Program-made: the position numbers and the translations under genes
The notes under the pieces: model-generated
Database searches by the model: none
Told to the model about the DNA's origin: nothing
The model's input: the letters and a program-made list of their open reading frames with translations, nothing else
Source: Pedobacter sp. SYSU D00535
GTDB lineage: Bacteria > Bacteroidota > Bacteroidia > Sphingobacteriales > Sphingobacteriaceae
DNA: 64,000 nt
Assembly (NCBI RefSeq): GCF_017355855.1
Contig: NZ_JAFEWD010000001.1
Span: 930,001 to 994,000, forward strand
Reading direction: 5' to 3'
Part shown: positions 26,461-35,191 of the stretch, piece after piece
Numbering within the stretch: the stretch's first letter is position 1
Layout: each line of letters starts with the position of its first letter

Positions 26461-27585
26461 TTGAATAGACTTATTTTAATTGGCAATGGCTTTGACTTAG
26501 CACATGGCTTAAAAACATCATACAGCGACTTCATAAAATGGTATCTAACATTCTCGATGGAGAACGCGCTAGAGCGAGGATACTATACCGATAAGCTTAT
26601 TGAAGTTAATTCCGTGTGGGACTTTCGAACTAAAATGCCGTTCAAGAGCGTGAAAGATATGGTTCACTACTTTTACGATTCTGGCAAACTAGGCTACCTT
26701 ATCTACTGGGAGGGACTTGACGACGTGAGCCCCAGCGTCCGCTACACGAACCCATATACCACCCACATTAAATCCGCTTTTCTAAAAAAGCTACTTGATA
26801 CCTGTGCTAATTCTAGATGGGTAGATATTGAAAACGAGTATTACCTTTCCGTTAAAGCCATTTTGAAAACCGATATAAGTACCAGCGATAAGGAGGAACT
26901 GCTGATGGAATTGAACAACTCGTTTGAATTCATTATTGAGCTCCTAGAGAAATATCTATCCACCATGGCGGTTCCGAGGAGGATAGCTCAGTATAGAAAA
27001 ATATTTGAATCTAAAATACTAAAGGAGGACATAGTGACGAGTACTCTAGAGGAAGATATTGGTCCCAGAAACACAATGATCCTTAACTTCAACTATACCC
27101 AAACCGCTAACCAATACCTCGGGAGACCACCTGCGCTTGCCAATTATTCTCTAAATCACATTCACGGGACGATAAATGATATCAAAAATCCATTAATATT
27201 TGGTTTTGGGGATGAACTAGACTCCGACTATGCGAAGATTGAGCTGGAAAAGGCAAAAGGCTATTTAACCTTCTTCAAATCCTTTTGGTACTTTCGTACA
27301 TCGAATTATCATAATTTAATACGGTTCATAAACGCCGACGAATACCAAGTATACATTCTTGGCCATTCATGTGGTTTATCTGACAGGACGTTACTAAATA
27401 TGATTTTTGAGAGTACCAATTGTAAGTCGATCAAGATTTTTTATTACAAAAACACGACAGGAAACAACTTTAAGGACATAGCAGAGGATATTTCAAGACA
27501 TTTCACTAATAAAGCGGAAATGCGTAACAAAATAGTGCCGCTTGAAAAATCGGAGCCTATGCCACAGCATAAGCCTTATAATTAA
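26461..27585 (+). CDS. abiH: AbiH-family abortive-infection protein
   Basis: 374 aa with a TTG start at 26461; the reading frame begins directly with the conserved family N-terminus, so the start is well placed. Family marks: NRLILIGNGFDLAHGLKTSY (GNGFD at residues 8-12), SDFIKWY, a middle ILNFNYTQTANQYLG, LNHIHGTIND, LIFGFGDELDSDY and the late VYILGHSCGLSDRTLLNMI. AbiH proteins block phage development by causing death or arrest of infected cells; the mechanism is poorly known. The next gene starts 8 nt downstream and is probably co-expressed. The N-terminal nucleotide-binding-like glycine motif is intact. Confidence 0.9.
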   Translation: MNRLILIGNGFDLAHGLKTSYSDFIKWYLTFSMENALERGYYTDKLIEVNSVWDFRTKMPFKSVKDMVHYFYDSGKLGYLIYWEGLDDVSPSVRYTNPYTTHIKSAFLKKLLDTCANSRWVDIENEYYLSVKAILKTDISTSDKEELLMELNNSFEFIIELLEKYLSTMAVPRRIAQYRKIFESKILKEDIVTSTLEEDIGPRNTMILNFNYTQTANQYLGRPPALANYSLNHIHGTINDIKNPLIFGFGDELDSDYAKIELEKAKGYLTFFKSFWYFRTSNYHNLIRFINADEYQVYILGHSCGLSDRTLLNMIFESTNCKSIKIFYYKNTTGNNFKDIAEDISRHFTNKAEMRNKIVPLEKSEPMPQHKPYN

Positions 27586-27593
27586 ATTAATAT

Positions 27594-27920
27594 ATGAATA
27601 TCCCAGCACCGCTAAAGTTAGCCGTTCAAGCCCTAATAGATAGAATTCCGCCTGAAAATCAAATGGAAATAATGGAAATGAGTGAACACGATTTTACCGT
27701 TGAGTCTCATTTTGGGTTAGGTGGTTTGTTGCGGAACGAGTGGAACTTATGGAACGAGACGAACGACCTAACTAGGTGGTTTGCAGAAATGGGTATAGAT
27801 GACGCAGATGACAGATCAGCAATCATATGCACTGTATTCTATCGGACTATCATGGCTCAAAATATAGCTCTCCGCGAGTTATTAGAAAACTACCGAGATT
27901 TCTTGGAAGGAGAGAAATAA
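27594..27920 (+). CDS. DUF6794-like small protein, AbiH partner
   Basis: 108 aa, acidic. The centre ESHFGLGGLLRNEWNLWNET, followed by LTRWFAEMGIDDADDRSAII, follows the DUF6794-type pattern HFGLG-x-IRN-x-W-LW ... GI-x-(H/D)PDD-x-S. It starts 8 nt after abiH, so the two form a small operon. A second, broken gene of this family lies at 37371-37623. The biochemical function is unknown. Pairing with AbiH suggests an accessory or antidote role, which is inference. Confidence 0.6.
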   Translation: MNIPAPLKLAVQALIDRIPPENQMEIMEMSEHDFTVESHFGLGGLLRNEWNLWNETNDLTRWFAEMGIDDADDRSAIICTVFYRTIMAQNIALRELLENYRDFLEGEK

Positions 27921-28090
27921 AGCTTTCGACAAGGCTGTTGATGGTTCCGCCTGGCCACAGCATCACTCCGTTTTAATCATTAATAATTGTCAACAATAAC
28001 TATTAATGTCGATTCACATCTAGTCCTACACCAATGCTCTCCTCAAATTTGTCCCGACTCCCTAACCGCTAGCTACCCTCAATCTAACTA

Positions 28091-28648
28091 CTATTTATGA
28101 ATCAGATCGTAATAAGCTGGCGATTCTCCTTCCGACGTAATACGCTTAAATCTCTTAGTAGCTTGACTAAATACAGAACTAACCTTCATTAGCAACTTTC
28201 TTCCTTTCTCCTTATCGTCTAGACTTATATTTTCCAACTCAATCAACTCGTCTTTTATCTCTGCGGAAGTTAACGCTCTTCCCGATTTTCTTAGAATATA
28301 CTCTACCTTATCGGCCCAAGTAACTGCTTTGCTATAATCTGTTTCCTTAAATGTCTTAACCGGCCAATTGTGAGTTCGTCTCACTTTGCCCTCTCCTTTC
28401 CTACTAGAGCCACGGGATTCGACGCGCTTACCAATATCAAAAGGGCTATTACCAACAAGCCGTTGCCTGGTCTCCTTTTCAACTGCATCCAACTCGGTTC
28501 TGATAACACTGACCGAATCAAGTACTTGAAGGAGATGATTTTGAACTATCTCTTTGTCGCTCATCTTCGACAGACGCACGATTTCGACTAACTTCTCTGC
28601 TATTCCAGTAACCTCAGGTGGACCTAATATTTCCTTTGCAGTTGCCAT
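28091..28648 (-). CDS. HARE-HTH-like domain protein
   Basis: 185 aa. The N-terminal half is helical (EKLVEIVRLSKMSDKEIVQN ... SVSVIRTELDAVEKETRQRL), then a basic linker (SSRKGEGKVRRTHNW), then from about residue 105 the module VTWADKVEYILRKSGRALTS with FKRITSEGESPAYYDLI at the end. It shares W-x-DK-x-x-x-ILR-x-x-GR-x-x-x-x-x-I with the C-terminus of the GIY-YIG protein (17927-18880), so both may read the same DNA feature or sites. HARE-HTH domains elsewhere accompany restriction and DNA-modification enzymes. No catalytic motif of its own is visible. Confidence 0.6.
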   Translation of the reverse strand: MATAKEILGPPEVTGIAEKLVEIVRLSKMSDKEIVQNHLLQVLDSVSVIRTELDAVEKETRQRLVGNSPFDIGKRVESRGSSRKGEGKVRRTHNWPVKTFKETDYSKAVTWADKVEYILRKSGRALTSAEIKDELIELENISLDDKEKGRKLLMKVSSVFSQATKRFKRITSEGESPAYYDLIHK

Positions 28649-28703
28649 ATTATTCTAATTAATAGCCCTCGTCTAAATATCTACTCATCGATCCAGCTAC
28701 CGA

Positions 28704-29669
28704 CTAAAAACTAAATCCCGCTACAACATTGAATGTTGTTCGCTGACTTCTCGACTTTGTTGAACCTGCTGAGTTGTCCCAATCCAAGATCTGTACTTGA
28801 AATCCAGCAACAATTTCGGAGGGAGCTCCATCCTTTGTAAAATATAAACCCGCTGCTGGGTTCCATTGCCGTTTTCTGTCTCCCTGACCTGAAAGACGAG
28901 GATGAACTAAAAGAATATAATGTTCTCGTAGTCGGGTTCCAAAATCCGCGTTGATATTCCAGAATCCAACACTGTGTTTGTATTGAGAGAGATTATAGGG
29001 AGTAGACTTATCGCTTTGCACGACCCGAGTAGTTCCTGTCCCAGCGTCGGTAATGCTAACGGAATTGGAAACTTCTATTGTTTTAAGGTCACCCGTATTG
29101 TTCCGTTCACCACCGTTAATGGCGATGCCGGTGATCAGTAGAGGCTTTGTAGCATCATCTCCGATATGAAATGTATGGTTGAGGCCGGATTGGATCTTAA
29201 ATCCTCCCTTATTCTTATCGTAAACTTGCTTTGAAAAATCCCTGGCAGGATCGTATAGCTTAAATTGACTAAACAAAAGATTAAAGGAAAGGTGATACTG
29301 TAAAGTAGTATTTGCCGGTCCTCTCCTGTCATCGAAGTTCTGGAAGTAATAGGCTCCTAGACTCCCGTCATATTGAAATTCATCATTTTTAATAACGTTC
29401 GCTATCCCGTTTTTCCCCTTGGCATCAAAGGAGATTCCCAAGTAGTTATGATTATAAATTGGAGGTGGGTTAACGCCGGCACCTTGCTTTTTGAGCGGAA
29501 TACCATAAGAGGCGGAAATACTCTCATTTTTGGCGTTGATTGCAACGACTCCCCCTACACCTACAGGTAAACTTGTCTCACCTTTTGCGTCCTGAACAAC
29601 TGAGGTCTGCCCGTTAGCAGCCATTGTTCCAACAAAGCTCGCTAGTATTATTAATCTAAGCCTCTTCAT
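28704..29669 (-). CDS. secreted/outer-membrane protein, unknown function
   Basis: 321 aa. Signal peptide MKRLRLIILASFVGTMAANG followed by QTSVV. The body is rich in beta-strand alternation with aromatic strand ends (YHLSFNLLFSQFKLYD ... VVAGFSF), and the C-terminal Phe suggests an outer-membrane beta-barrel. Its start overlaps the stop of the 120-aa gene by 14 nt, so translation is coupled. I recognise no family. A paired soluble protein and a barrel-like protein within a phage-derived island could alter the cell surface; no evidence of mechanism. Confidence 0.6.
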   Translation of the reverse strand: MKRLRLIILASFVGTMAANGQTSVVQDAKGETSLPVGVGGVVAINAKNESISASYGIPLKKQGAGVNPPPIYNHNYLGISFDAKGKNGIANVIKNDEFQYDGSLGAYYFQNFDDRRGPANTTLQYHLSFNLLFSQFKLYDPARDFSKQVYDKNKGGFKIQSGLNHTFHIGDDATKPLLITGIAINGGERNNTGDLKTIEVSNSVSITDAGTGTTRVVQSDKSTPYNLSQYKHSVGFWNINADFGTRLREHYILLVHPRLSGQGDRKRQWNPAAGLYFTKDGAPSEIVAGFQVQILDWDNSAGSTKSRSQRTTFNVVAGFSF

Positions 29670-30018
29670 TTTTTATAACTATCACTCCTGTAATTATTGA
29701 AACATTGCTACCTGCTTGCGGATCTTCGCCTGTGGACCCACTTATTTCCACTAGGGTCTCAGAATTATCCCTATTGATTAAGCTAAACTCCCAATCTGTA
29801 TCCTTCAGGGCATGCACGTCTAGTTGGTATTCGAGGTCGCCGTCCACGTTAATTGATATTTGATCATTTTTCCATTCCTTTCGCTTGTCGTTCTTGGGAA
29901 AAAGACCAATTGCAACTGCATGTGGGCGATCATCTGTAGGAACGTTTTCAAGATAGATCCAAGAGTTGTTGATGGCTCCTGTGCCGATGAGTTTAGCTTT
30001 GAGGTTGAGTTTTGACAT
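29656..30018 (-). CDS. small beta-rich protein coupled to a barrel-like protein
   Basis: 120 aa, no signal peptide, mostly beta strands (LKAKLIGTGAINNSWIYLEN ... SNVSIITGVIVIKNEEA). It overlaps the downstream secreted-protein gene by 14 nt. A near-consensus -7 (TAACTTTA) lies about 12-20 nt upstream on the minus strand. Function unknown. Confidence 0.55.
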   Translation of the reverse strand: MSKLNLKAKLIGTGAINNSWIYLENVPTDDRPHAVAIGLFPKNDKRKEWKNDQISINVDGDLEYQLDVHALKDTDWEFSLINRDNSETLVEISGSTGEDPQAGSNVSIITGVIVIKNEEA

Positions 30019-30340
30019 CAGAAATAAGGTTTGTCATTAAAGTTAAATCGATTGAACTAAAAAAACAAACTTTAATAAAATTGTAGGTTGGCTGAGCTTG
30101 AAGATGCACCGAATTTTAGCAAAGGCAAAGAATTTGAAAATTCCAATTCTTATGTATAATATGACGATCGAAATTTCATCTTTTTCTAAACCGATAGAAT
30201 TGGCTTTTTTAAATAAAAAAGAAGGTTTCATGTAAATAAGAGGGATACGAAATTCCCAAACCTAGATGGCAGCTGTAATTAAAGCTACGCCCGACTAAGT
30301 ACTAGTAGGACTCGGGGCTTATAGGACTGAATTTTTCTAC

Positions 30341-30348
30341 TACATTTG
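30341..30348 (+). promoter_or_regulatory. -7 promoter element TACATTTG
   Basis: Exact TAnnTTTG match 17 nt before the ATG at 30366. No clear -33 element. Confidence 0.5.
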
Positions 30349-30365
30349 AGTAAAGTAAATAGTAC

Positions 30366-30776
30366 ATGCCTCAAGATATTATTAAACACTGGACGGAATA
30401 TGTGGGAGGAGATGATTTTAAAGACTTCCCCCATAAAGACATTGAACAGGTTGGAGGGTTTCACAGGGATATTTTAACAATGGATGTAACGCCACTAGGC
30501 TACGTATTTGTCGTCGAAATATCGTTAACCATACGGTCTTTTAAAGGAGAAAGATTATTTCATTTTTACACGCATGAAAAATTTGGTTTTTTTAAAAACT
30601 CAAACAAACAGCGTCAAAAGGAAACGGTATTAAGATGCTTTGACAGTGCCACTAAATACTTTGTAAAGGCATTGAATGAGAAAGACCCGACAGGGAAGCT
30701 GTCGGTTGAGCCAACAGGGTTTCCCGAAGCTGAATCGATTGCACTATTTAATAAGAAGGCAGGTACAAATTTTTGA
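30366..30776 (+). CDS. hypothetical soluble protein
   Basis: 136 aa, mixed alpha/beta, with MDVTPLGYVFVVEISLTIRS and KQRQKETVLRCFDSATKYFV. No family recognised. A consensus -7 element directly upstream supports the start. It converges with, and slightly overlaps, a 51-codon minus-strand ORF. Confidence 0.55.
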   Translation: MPQDIIKHWTEYVGGDDFKDFPHKDIEQVGGFHRDILTMDVTPLGYVFVVEISLTIRSFKGERLFHFYTHEKFGFFKNSNKQRQKETVLRCFDSATKYFVKALNEKDPTGKLSVEPTGFPEAESIALFNKKAGTNF

Positions 30777-30903
30777 AGTCGTTTGTTTCTTCGATATAAT
30801 TTAGAGGATCATCGACCTTAACAAACTTCCTTTCTTGCACATAACCCGATACCTCAAAAGATATATGTTCTAATTGATTTGGTTCAATATGCTCCTTTTC
30901 CAT
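30748..30903 (-). CDS. possible very small protein
   Basis: 51 codons, MEKEHIEPNQLEHISFEVSG at the N-terminus. Composition is protein-like and acidic, with an AAGGAG-like stretch only within the coding start. It overlaps the 3' end of the 136-aa gene by 29 nt on the other strand. No similarity known; offered as a weak call. Confidence 0.25.
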   Translation of the reverse strand: MEKEHIEPNQLEHISFEVSGYVQERKFVKVDDPLNYIEETNDFKNLYLPSY

Positions 30904-31033
30904 ACCTAAAAATACTCACTATTAACACGCGGTTTTTAACGAATGACTGGATGCAATCAGAAGGATAGGCAAAAATTCAACGAGAAAACAGCACTCATAC
31001 TCAATAGCTTTTTTAACCCTAGTCGGAATAAAA

Positions 31034-31570
31034 ATGAAATCAAAGAGAACCCCACTTCAACAATTTGCCTTCCTGACCAAATATCTAGAAGGTGATAATG
31101 ATGCGTTTTTAGAAAATATCTCATCTCACATAGGACATATTGTGATTGAATTTAACCTTCTCGAGGAAAGACTTACAGCTCTGATTTGTCGACTAATCAT
31201 CAACGATATTGACGCAACTGGACTTATCATTACACAAAACATGAATTTCTCATCGAAAGTAGATCTTCTAAATCGACACTCACTTTATACTCAGGAAATT
31301 CATAAGAAAAAAATCCAGACACATGAGGATTTCATTGAACAACTAAAGGAATCTGCCAGACTACGAAACTTGGTGGTACATGCGGACTGGAGCCATGCTG
31401 ATCTGGAAGGATTTGCCTTCGTTAAACTGAGAATCAAAGACGGAAAAATGGATCAAGAGTTCATTCAATTAGATGAGGACTCGTTGATTCAGGTCAGGAA
31501 CACTATTATTGAAACCTATAATGCTTTCGACAATTATGAAGAAAAATACAATGAAATCAGAAGTATTTGA
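31034..31570 (+). CDS. HEPN-domain protein (RxxxxH)
   Basis: 178 aa, all-helical. It carries the HEPN ribonuclease motif in ARLRNLVVHADW, with R111, N112 and H116 in the correct R-N-x-x-x-H form. The earlier segment FNLLEERLTALICRLI matches the first HEPN helices. HEPN proteins are usually RNases that act as toxins or abortive-infection effectors, or partner an antitoxin. No nucleotidyltransferase antitoxin is adjacent; the next gene is another HEPN-type protein. The sequence AAAAACTGC follows its stop codon by a few bases, as in the next two genes. Confidence 0.7.
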   Translation: MKSKRTPLQQFAFLTKYLEGDNDAFLENISSHIGHIVIEFNLLEERLTALICRLIINDIDATGLIITQNMNFSSKVDLLNRHSLYTQEIHKKKIQTHEDFIEQLKESARLRNLVVHADWSHADLEGFAFVKLRIKDGKMDQEFIQLDEDSLIQVRNTIIETYNAFDNYEEKYNEIRSI

Positions 31571-31736
31571 ATTGAAAAACTGCGGCTAATAGGTTTTTTC
31601 GAAAAAAGCTAGTGACGTTTATCTCGCAACTTCCTAGATTTAATTAAGTTTTGTGGCGGATGGCAGGTGAAGTGCTTACTATGCGCCATATCGCAAAGCC
31701 TAGACGTTTTTCGAATTTTAGGACAGACGACAATTT

Positions 31737-32912
31737 ATGGGTTCATACATATCATTAGGAGTAGGAGAATTAGAACTTGACTGGGGTAAAAACTTTGGTT
31801 TCAGGGACTATTCGAAACTCTTTCTACCGACAGACAAAAAAGATATTCCATATTACTATGCTGACGGTGAAGTTATTTTAAAACCAGGTTATTCAACTTC
31901 CTTGGGACGAGTAAAAAATAGACTTGAATTATTAGGTTACTCACTACAAAAATTAAATAACCATTTCCAAGAACACAACGACAATTATCCGGACTACTTA
32001 GAACAGCCAAAAATAAGTTTTGAAACGATGCTTGCCATCTTTTCGAAAATCAATATCAAAGACTATAAAAACAAAAAAGAAGGAGGTGATTACGACTTAG
32101 GAGAATTTGTAATGGAGAATATTTTCCAGAATGAAATTTTCAAAGATTTAAAAGACTACATTGATATTAACGATGAAGATATAGGCGCATATTTTGAAAA
32201 CCTAGACCCTCTTTCTACGCTTCGACTTCTTATCGAAAATCGAAACAACTTAGAAATGAATTTGGAGTGGCGAACTCAAGATGTCATTGACGGAGGTTGG
32301 ACTAATGAAAAAGAAATTTTTGTTGGGGTTGAGGAAGTCGATAAATTCCTAATTGTTACAGAAGGTAGTTCCGACACATTTATTATTAAGAAGTCTTTAG
32401 AATTGCTTAAACCTGATATTTTAGACTTCTTTACGTTTGTTGATATGGAAGAAAATTATCCATTCACTGGTACTGGAAATTTATATCGCTTCTGTCAGGG
32501 TTTGACAAGTATAAGAATTCAAAATAAAACGCTTGTTCTTTTTGACAATGATTTGGAAGGTATAGACAAATTCAACAAGGCCAATAATCTTAATTTGCCA
32601 AGCCAAATGAAAATCATGAAGCTGCCTGATCTTGAAGAATTTACTAATTTTTTAACGATTGGACCGACCGGAAAAACAAATGAAAATATAAATGGCAAGG
32701 CAGTAGCAATTGAATGCTTTCTAGATTTGACAAAATCGAATCCTAAAATCAGGTGGACTAATTATAACAAGGACTTTGACGCGTATCAAGGCTCCCTTGA
32801 AAATAAGGATGACTACGTAAGAAAATTCAAGACCGTAAAAAATGCCGAAGACAATTATGACTTTACTAAGCTGACGAGATTACTAGATGAAATCTATAAA
32901 AACTGCATATAA
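31737..32912 (+). CDS. HEPN/Toprim-associated defence protein
   Basis: 391 aa. The N-terminus (MGSYISLGVGELELDWGKN) is the start of the HEPN/Toprim N-terminal domain family. From about residue 198 comes a Toprim domain: FLIVTEGSSDTFIIKKSLEL (Glu about 205), then NKTLVLFDNDLEGIDKFNKA with the DxD near 267-269. Toprim domains cleave nucleic acid with Mg2+; this architecture is found in anti-phage contexts. A helical N-terminal half fits the HEPN-like call. It ends ...NCI with AAAAACTGC overlapping the stop. Intact and normally sized. Confidence 0.8.
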   Translation: MGSYISLGVGELELDWGKNFGFRDYSKLFLPTDKKDIPYYYADGEVILKPGYSTSLGRVKNRLELLGYSLQKLNNHFQEHNDNYPDYLEQPKISFETMLAIFSKINIKDYKNKKEGGDYDLGEFVMENIFQNEIFKDLKDYIDINDEDIGAYFENLDPLSTLRLLIENRNNLEMNLEWRTQDVIDGGWTNEKEIFVGVEEVDKFLIVTEGSSDTFIIKKSLELLKPDILDFFTFVDMEENYPFTGTGNLYRFCQGLTSIRIQNKTLVLFDNDLEGIDKFNKANNLNLPSQMKIMKLPDLEEFTNFLTIGPTGKTNENINGKAVAIECFLDLTKSNPKIRWTNYNKDFDAYQGSLENKDDYVRKFKTVKNAEDNYDFTKLTRLLDEIYKNCI

Positions 32913-33047
32913 CAGCACCAACAAGAAATTGCGGTTCAATCGTTAAACGAAGCTATGTGCTTCGTAGTTGGGGCGGTCCTGGTGGAAACCGAAGTGCTCT
33001 TAATCGGCACAATAAAAAACACTTAACCTTGCTGACAAAACAACAAG

Positions 33048-33947
33048 ATGATACTTTACAAATACAGAAATAATTCAGAATTTACAGACAAGATATTCTC
33101 AGAAAAAAAAGTTTGGCTTTCAAATGCAGCTGGCTTGAACGATCCTTTTGAGTGTACAATCGGAGAAATAGCAAAGGAATGGATTGACGAAGAGCTTAAA
33201 AAATTAAAAGAAGGACATATAATGGGTTTTGTCCACGGAGCAGCGCTATCGATCAAATCGAAAACTAATTTTTATGACCTTAACCCAAGACAAACCGAAG
33301 AGTTCTTAAATAAATTCAGGCAAAAAGACTTTGATGCACAATATAAAACAACAAGAGAGTTTATCTTACGTAAAACTGGGAGAGAAATAAGCAATCCAGA
33401 GGAAACTTTTGCCAATTTTGACAAACAACTTAATGACGTTGGTATTTTTAGTTTGAGCGAGAGTGATGACAGTGAATTAATGTGGGCGCACTACGCAGAC
33501 AGTTCAAAAGGCATCGCAATAGGATTTGAGGTAACTGAAGGTGGAAAATTGGCAAATGCGGAAAATTGCCTTAAAGTTACTTATTCAGACGTTAGACCTA
33601 CTTTTGGCGGGACCGGTTTCAAAACTACTCTCTCCTTTTATGCTTTCGGAAAGAATATTCAAAAGATATCCTTCGATGATACAACCTTCCAACAAGCAGT
33701 TTCGACAAAAACGACGAACTGGTCCTATGAAAGAGAATGGCGATATATTGAAGAACGGTCAGGCAGTTATGACTTTCCTGGTAAATTGAAAGAAGTAATC
33801 TTTGGACTAAAATGCCCGATAGATCAAAGGCGAAAATACATTGACCTAGTTTCTACTCATTTCGACTATCCTATTGAATTTTATGAAGTTATTATTTTTC
33901 CAAACTCAAATAAATTTACAAAGAGGCGGTATGAATTTACAGAATAA
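33048..33947 (+). CDS. DUF2971-domain protein
   Basis: 299 aa. A clear DUF2971 pattern: LYKYRNNSEFTDKIFSEKKV, WLSNAAGLNDPFEC, then VGIFSLSESDDSELMWAHYA followed by DSSKGIAIGF, and a late NWSYEREWRYIEE. The function is unproven, but these proteins are frequent in defence islands and may be effectors. AAAAACTGCATAT follows the stop codon, as in the gene before. Likely intact. Confidence 0.85.
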   Translation: MILYKYRNNSEFTDKIFSEKKVWLSNAAGLNDPFECTIGEIAKEWIDEELKKLKEGHIMGFVHGAALSIKSKTNFYDLNPRQTEEFLNKFRQKDFDAQYKTTREFILRKTGREISNPEETFANFDKQLNDVGIFSLSESDDSELMWAHYADSSKGIAIGFEVTEGGKLANAENCLKVTYSDVRPTFGGTGFKTTLSFYAFGKNIQKISFDDTTFQQAVSTKTTNWSYEREWRYIEERSGSYDFPGKLKEVIFGLKCPIDQRRKYIDLVSTHFDYPIEFYEVIIFPNSNKFTKRRYEFTE

Positions 33948-34312
33948 AAAACTGCATATCTAGGTTAGAGAGCATTATTGCATCAGTTTTAGTAACATTG
34001 GAGGCTTTTCGCAATGCTTACTCTTTTTGGCTCCGAACTCTGTAAATCCGGTATAAATTTAAGGTAGCGGCTGATTCCAACAAAAGCCCCTATTCACACT
34101 ATGTAGGGTAAAGAAACTATTGAATGTCATTTCTACCGCCGATATTTAAAAATTGTACCTTTAGGGGGCTGATGGTCAACTGCAAGTAGATTGTCGCAAG
34201 GAGTGAAGTACGGACAAGGTAACGCTAAAAAAGAGAAGATCGGCAAGTCAGGTCGAACGAGTTACTACTGTGAAGCGTGCCAAATGCTACATCAATAGCA
34301 AATGTAACTTAT
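33948..34312. other. 365-nt region with a decayed gene end
   Basis: Begins with the AAAAACTGCATAT tail of the DUF2971 gene and holds no complete gene. A 38-codon fragment at its end is listed separately as a possible DNA-glycosylase remnant. Confidence 0.4.
34182..34298 (+). pseudogene. possible C-terminal remnant of an Fpg/Nei-type DNA glycosylase
   Basis: 38 codons in frame end at TAG with KKEKIGKSGRTSYYCEACQM, which resembles the last zinc-finger half of Fpg/Nei enzymes (G-R-x-x-Y-x-C-x-x-C-Q). The first CxxC and the rest of the enzyme are missing. It abuts a DNA-repair-like operon (SRAP, DUF72), which fits, but the segment is short and the call is weak. Confidence 0.3.
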
Positions 34313-35176
34313 CTAACTATCAAGCAATTCCCGGAATACGTCTTTTGCTGTCGCCACAGACAAATGGAATTTCTCCTCAAACGGCTGGTGCAAGGTGAAA
34401 TACGCCTCCTTTAATCCCTGATCCCTCCACGCCTTTATTTGCTCACTCCATGCTTCCATACGAGAGCGATCTGTCGGATGGTTGTCGTTGCCGTTAAACC
34501 TTATGAAAGCTGTCGGCGTGGTAAGATACATGTGCAGTGTATCACGTCTATCATTACAATCAGTGATTACGGTTCCGATGTTGATTCTCCTAAGGAATTC
34601 AAAGGTATTGTTCATTGATTCCTGATAAGGAAACCAAAGCTCGTTCCTTAGTTCAATGTGGACTGGTATACCATGAGGAATTAATTTAGCGAACCGGTCT
34701 AGATCTTCAAATCTGTCGGGCTTAAAGCTATCAGGCATCTGGATAAAGCTTACTCCTAAATAGGGTTTAAACAGTTCAAGCAACTCGAAAAACTGTCCAA
34801 CTTCCGAATCTACATCTCGAAGCCGTTTCATATGAGAAATCGCGCGAGTAAATTTGGGGCAAAACTTGAAATCTGATCGGTCAATCTGCTCCACCCATTT
34901 AAGAACCTGCGCTGGCTTTGGTGGGTTGTAAAACGTGCCGTTGAATTCTACGTAGTTGAATAACTTCTGATACTCCTTCAGATTGTCAGCCTGCTTCGTT
35001 TTCGCTGGGTACAGCTTTCCCCTCCAATGGTCGTGTCCGGTTTTAGCAGCACCTAAATAGAATCTAAAATCAGGATCAGGCTTACCAGTCAACACACGGC
35101 TGTTAAATGCTGGCGATGATGGAAGGCTAAAGTCTATAGTTGATAGATCGCTTTCAGTTGAGCGTCCAAAATCCAT
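34313..35176 (-). CDS. DUF72 family protein
   Basis: 287 aa, a TIM-barrel-type protein of unknown reaction. Family marks: FYLGAAKTGHDHWRGKLYPA, YVEFNGTFYNPP, FKFCPKFTRAISH, YLGVSFIQMPDSFKP, HIELRNELWF and FIRFNGNDNHPT. The length is slightly above the family norm because of a 30-residue N-terminal extension. Last gene of a minus-strand operon behind SRAP (15-nt gap). This DUF72/SRAP pairing suggests a shared DNA-damage or stress role. Confidence 0.85.
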   Translation of the reverse strand: MDFGRSTESDLSTIDFSLPSSPAFNSRVLTGKPDPDFRFYLGAAKTGHDHWRGKLYPAKTKQADNLKEYQKLFNYVEFNGTFYNPPKPAQVLKWVEQIDRSDFKFCPKFTRAISHMKRLRDVDSEVGQFFELLELFKPYLGVSFIQMPDSFKPDRFEDLDRFAKLIPHGIPVHIELRNELWFPYQESMNNTFEFLRRINIGTVITDCNDRRDTLHMYLTTPTAFIRFNGNDNHPTDRSRMEAWSEQIKAWRDQGLKEAYFTLHQPFEEKFHLSVATAKDVFRELLDS

Positions 35177-35191
35177 AAGTGTAAGATTAGG

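Noticed and set aside
30043-30231. 62-codon minus-strand ORF rich in Phe/Ile/Lys
   Set aside because: Composition is that of AT-rich intergenic DNA; it lies in the probable promoter region of the downstream pair.
31591-31606. TTTTTTCGAAAAAA palindrome after the HEPN gene as a terminator
   Set aside because: A/T-only stem with almost no loop and no GC base; too weak to call a terminator.
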